Shown in pieces: positions 63,945 through 64,000 of a stretch of 64,000 nucleotides of DNA. The DNA is taken from contig NZ_OU342399.1 of assembly GCF_910589745.1 (NCBI RefSeq), positions 1,381,001 to 1,445,000 on the forward strand, read 5' to 3'. The stretch is from Candidatus Arcticimaribacter forsetii. Its GTDB lineage: Bacteria > Bacteroidota > Bacteroidia > Flavobacteriales > Flavobacteriaceae. The notes under the pieces are model-generated. The model had not been told where the DNA came from and did no database searches. It was given only the letters and a program-made list of their open reading frames with translations. The position numbers and the translations under genes were made by a program. Every line of letters starts with the position of its first letter. Position 1 is the first letter of the stretch.

Positions 63945-64000
63945 AACCCTATTAATTAAAAATTATTAATGAACCTAATAACATAATTAAATTACAAATC

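Noticed and set aside
1..64000. CRISPR array, insertion sequence, prophage, integrative element
   Set aside because: No regularly spaced repeats, transposase, integrase or phage structural genes anywhere in the window.

Overview
The window reads as a chromosome segment of a marine-type member of the Flavobacteriaceae (Bacteroidota). Evidence: very AT-rich DNA, promoters of the Bacteroidota TTG / TAnnTTTG type, family-restricted proteins (DUF4290, DUF6452, DUF6048, DUF2520, a START-like protein), a fused ResB-CcsA cytochrome c assembly protein, an ornithine aminotransferase with a Cys-rich insert, and a 6S-like RNA between zapA and rny. I see no insertion sequence, prophage, CRISPR array or rRNA operon. 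The only stretch above 300 bases without a protein gene (36074-36438) holds one tRNA.

Layout. 1-12.6 kb: tail of an acyl-CoA dehydrogenase, an HxlR regulator, a CotH-like lipoprotein, an Uup-type ABC-F protein, a secreted zinc metalloprotease, TerB, an EamA transporter and the CcsBA fusion. 12.8-19.8 kb: one tightly packed forward operon (DUF2520, KdsC-like phosphatase, Maf, a secreted unknown, PIG-L deacetylase, a 35-residue membrane microprotein, Na+/solute symporter). 20.8-28.0 kb: a compact light/DNA-repair operon with SRPBCC and SDR proteins, a class I-like photolyase, a 43-residue DUF2256 protein, a DASH cryptochrome, an iron-sulfur (FeS-BCP) photolyase, a fourth photolyase-like flavoprotein and a TIGR03643 protein. 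28-34.8 kb: murA, DUF4290, DUF493, an AAA ATPase with no normal start codon, RecQ, Fmt, HU and YqgE. 34.8-44.3 kb: class IV aminotransferase, START-like protein, tRNA-Met, flavin reductase, TrxB, Fbp, AlkB, EamA, TauE/SafE, acetyl-CoA synthetase and DUF983. 44.3-51.0 kb: SGNH and alpha/beta hydrolases, CutC, a Tat-exported glycosylasparaginase-type hydrolase, a GMC dehydrogenase with its subunit-3-like partner, and an aquaglyceroporin. 51-64 kb: rny, 6S RNA, zapA and a coiled-coil partner, ACT protein, M23 peptidase, cysteine desulfurase, RocD, RlmD, DUF6452/DUF6048, a THUMP methyltransferase, ZIP transporter and hemolysin-III protein.

The most distinctive system is the photolyase island. Four different photolyase/cryptochrome subfamilies sit head to tail with overlaps of 4-13 bases, interleaved with two tiny conserved partners, and follow two non-photolyase genes. 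The SDR of the island has lost the catalytic tyrosine. The promoter region carries a perfect TGTTTAAC-N14-GTTAAACA inverted repeat placed like a MerR-type operator. Other points for a second look are two genes without a usable ATG/GTG/TTG, a tRNA-Met with an inverted T-loop pair, a class IV aminotransferase with Glu where the Schiff-base Lys is expected, and a secreted dehydrogenase pair that probably uses hitchhiker Tat export.
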